DNA of 6,608 bases from Alphaproteobacteria bacterium (GTDB lineage: Bacteria > Pseudomonadota > Alphaproteobacteria > RF32 > CAG-239). The notes beneath the pieces were generated by a model, which worked only from the letters and a program-made list of their open reading frames with translations, did no database searches and was not told the DNA's origin. Position 1 is the stretch's first letter, and each line of letters begins with the position of its first letter. A program made the position numbers and the translations under genes. Positions 5,754 through 6,608 of the stretch are shown here, one piece after another. Location of the stretch: contig JAFYRQ010000065.1 in the NCBI GenBank assembly GCA_017546885.1, positions 1 through 6,608 on the forward strand, given 5' to 3'.

Positions 5754-6608
5754 ATGGCAGTTAAAGAAATTAAATTCGGAAACGAAGCTCGTAGCAAAAT
5801 GCTCAATGGAGTCAGCATTCTTGCAAAAACAGTAAAAGTTACATTAGGTCCTAAAGGTCGTAATGTTATTTTGGATAAATCTTTCGGTGCTCCGAAGATC
5901 ACAAAAGATGGTGTTTCTGTTGCAAAAGAAATTGAATTGGCAGATAAATTTGAAAATATGGGCGCTCAGTTGGTTAAAGAAGTTGCTCAAAAAACAGCAG
6001 ATAAAGCCGGTGACGGAACAACAACAGCAACTGTTTTGGCAGAAGCAATCATTAAAGAAGGTTGCAAGGCTGTTGCTGCAGGTATGAATCCTATGGATTT
6101 GAAACGCGGTATTGATATGGCTGTTGAAGCAGTTGTAGAAGATGTAAAATCTCGTTCTACTGCAATCAAGACATCTGAAGAAATTGCACAAGTCGGTACA
6201 ATTTCGGCAAACGGCGACAGAACAATCGGCGAATATTTGGCTCAAGCAATGGAAAAAGTCGGCAACGAAGGTGTAATTACCGTTGAAGATGCTAAAGGTT
6301 TGGAAACAGAATTGGAAGTTGTTGAAGGTATGCAATTTGACAGAGGTTATTTGTCTCCGTATTTTGTAACCAATCCGGAAAAAATGAACTGCGAATATGA
6401 TAATCCGTTCATTTTGCTCTATGACAAGAAATTGAGCAATTTACAACATTTGGTTCCGGTTTTGGAAGCTATCGTTCAATCTGCTCGTCCGTTGTTGATT
6501 ATTGCCGAAGATATTGAAGGCGAAGCTTTGGCTACTCTGGTTGTTAACCGTATTCGCGGCGGTTTGAAAGTTTGTGCCGTAAAAGCTCCGGGCTTTGGTG
6601 ACAGAAGA
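5754..6608 (+). CDS. groEL: Chaperonin GroEL (Hsp60), N-terminal part, 3' end outside the window
   Basis: The frame from ATG 5754 stays open for exactly 285 codons to the right edge, with no stop. GroEL forms a double heptameric ring that folds client proteins in an ATP-driven cycle with GroES. The visible part covers the first equatorial and intermediate segments and most of the apical domain. Signatures include VTLGPKGRNV (29-38), ITKDGVSVAKEIE (49-61, nucleotide site), DKAGDGTTTAT (83-93, the ATP/Mg site with the equivalent of Asp87), AAGMNPMDLKRGID, VGTISANGD, and VEGMQFDRGYLSPYF in the apical domain. It ends in the conserved VKAPGFGDRR. About 260 residues of a typical ~545 are missing. 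AAGGA at 5740-5744 gives good spacing. Cotranscribed with groES across a 19-base gap. The sequence resembles alphaproteobacterial GroEL. Confidence 0.98.
   Translation, partial: MAVKEIKFGNEARSKMLNGVSILAKTVKVTLGPKGRNVILDKSFGAPKITKDGVSVAKEIELADKFENMGAQLVKEVAQKTADKAGDGTTTATVLAEAIIKEGCKAVAAGMNPMDLKRGIDMAVEAVVEDVKSRSTAIKTSEEIAQVGTISANGDRTIGEYLAQAMEKVGNEGVITVEDAKGLETELEVVEGMQFDRGYLSPYFVTNPEKMNCEYDNPFILLYDKKLSNLQHLVPVLEAIVQSARPLLIIAEDIEGEALATLVVNRIRGGLKVCAVKAPGFGDRR

Noticed and set aside
5552..5902. Minus-strand open frame across the groES-groEL junction
   Set aside because: Antisense shadow of two clearly conserved genes, with no recognisable domain.
5863..6087. A 74-residue + strand open frame inside groEL
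   Set aside because: Alternative frame of groEL; the groEL frame is uninterrupted and carries the nucleotide-binding motifs in this stretch.
5844..6335. A 163-residue open frame on the minus strand rich in Cys and Phe
   Set aside because: It is antisense to groEL, whose + strand frame is fully conserved over the whole stretch. The Cys/Phe-rich composition is the reverse-complement image of groEL codons.

Overview
The window is a compact, AT-rich bacterial segment in which every gene lies on the + strand. It most likely comes from an alphaproteobacterium: GroEL reads like alphaproteobacterial chaperonins (for example the stretch around VGNEGVITVEDAKGLETE and FVTNPEKM). A DUF2333 protein, an Nfu protein with an N-terminal Nfu_N domain and a GloB-like hydrolase fit the same group. 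The strong A/T bias suggests a host- or gut-associated lineage rather than a GC-rich free-living one. This placement is inference; no rRNA is present.

Layout. (1) Bases 2-3857 hold five tightly packed genes: the C-terminal half of the lipid II flippase MurJ (truncated by the window's left edge), a DUF2333 inner-membrane-anchored protein, an Nfu-type Fe-S carrier, a Bax-like exported glucosaminidase and a GloB-like metallo-beta-lactamase-fold hydrolase. The first four overlap by 7, 11 and 11 bases and the fifth follows after 3 bases, so they are very probably one translationally coupled operon. (2) After a 66-base gap come a short A24-family (type 4 prepilin peptidase-like) membrane protease and, 18 bases later, a single-domain six-transmembrane voltage-gated ion channel. 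A strong intrinsic terminator (5344-5372) closes this block. (3) A short promoter region leads into groES and groEL; groEL is cut by the right edge.

How the genes fit together. MurJ and the Bax-like enzyme share a peptidoglycan/envelope theme, and DUF2333 is probably an envelope protein too. Nfu and the GloB-like hydrolase are housekeeping functions (Fe-S maturation, thiol-ester/methylglyoxal detoxification) carried on the same transcript. GroES/GroEL is a separate, probably stress-responsive unit.

No mobile element, CRISPR array, RNA gene or clearly new multi-gene system was seen. The most interesting single item is the ion channel: its pore filter reads TLDGWAS, differing from the sodium-type TLESW in ways that suggest calcium permeability, and it lacks the usual cytoplasmic C-terminal coiled coil.
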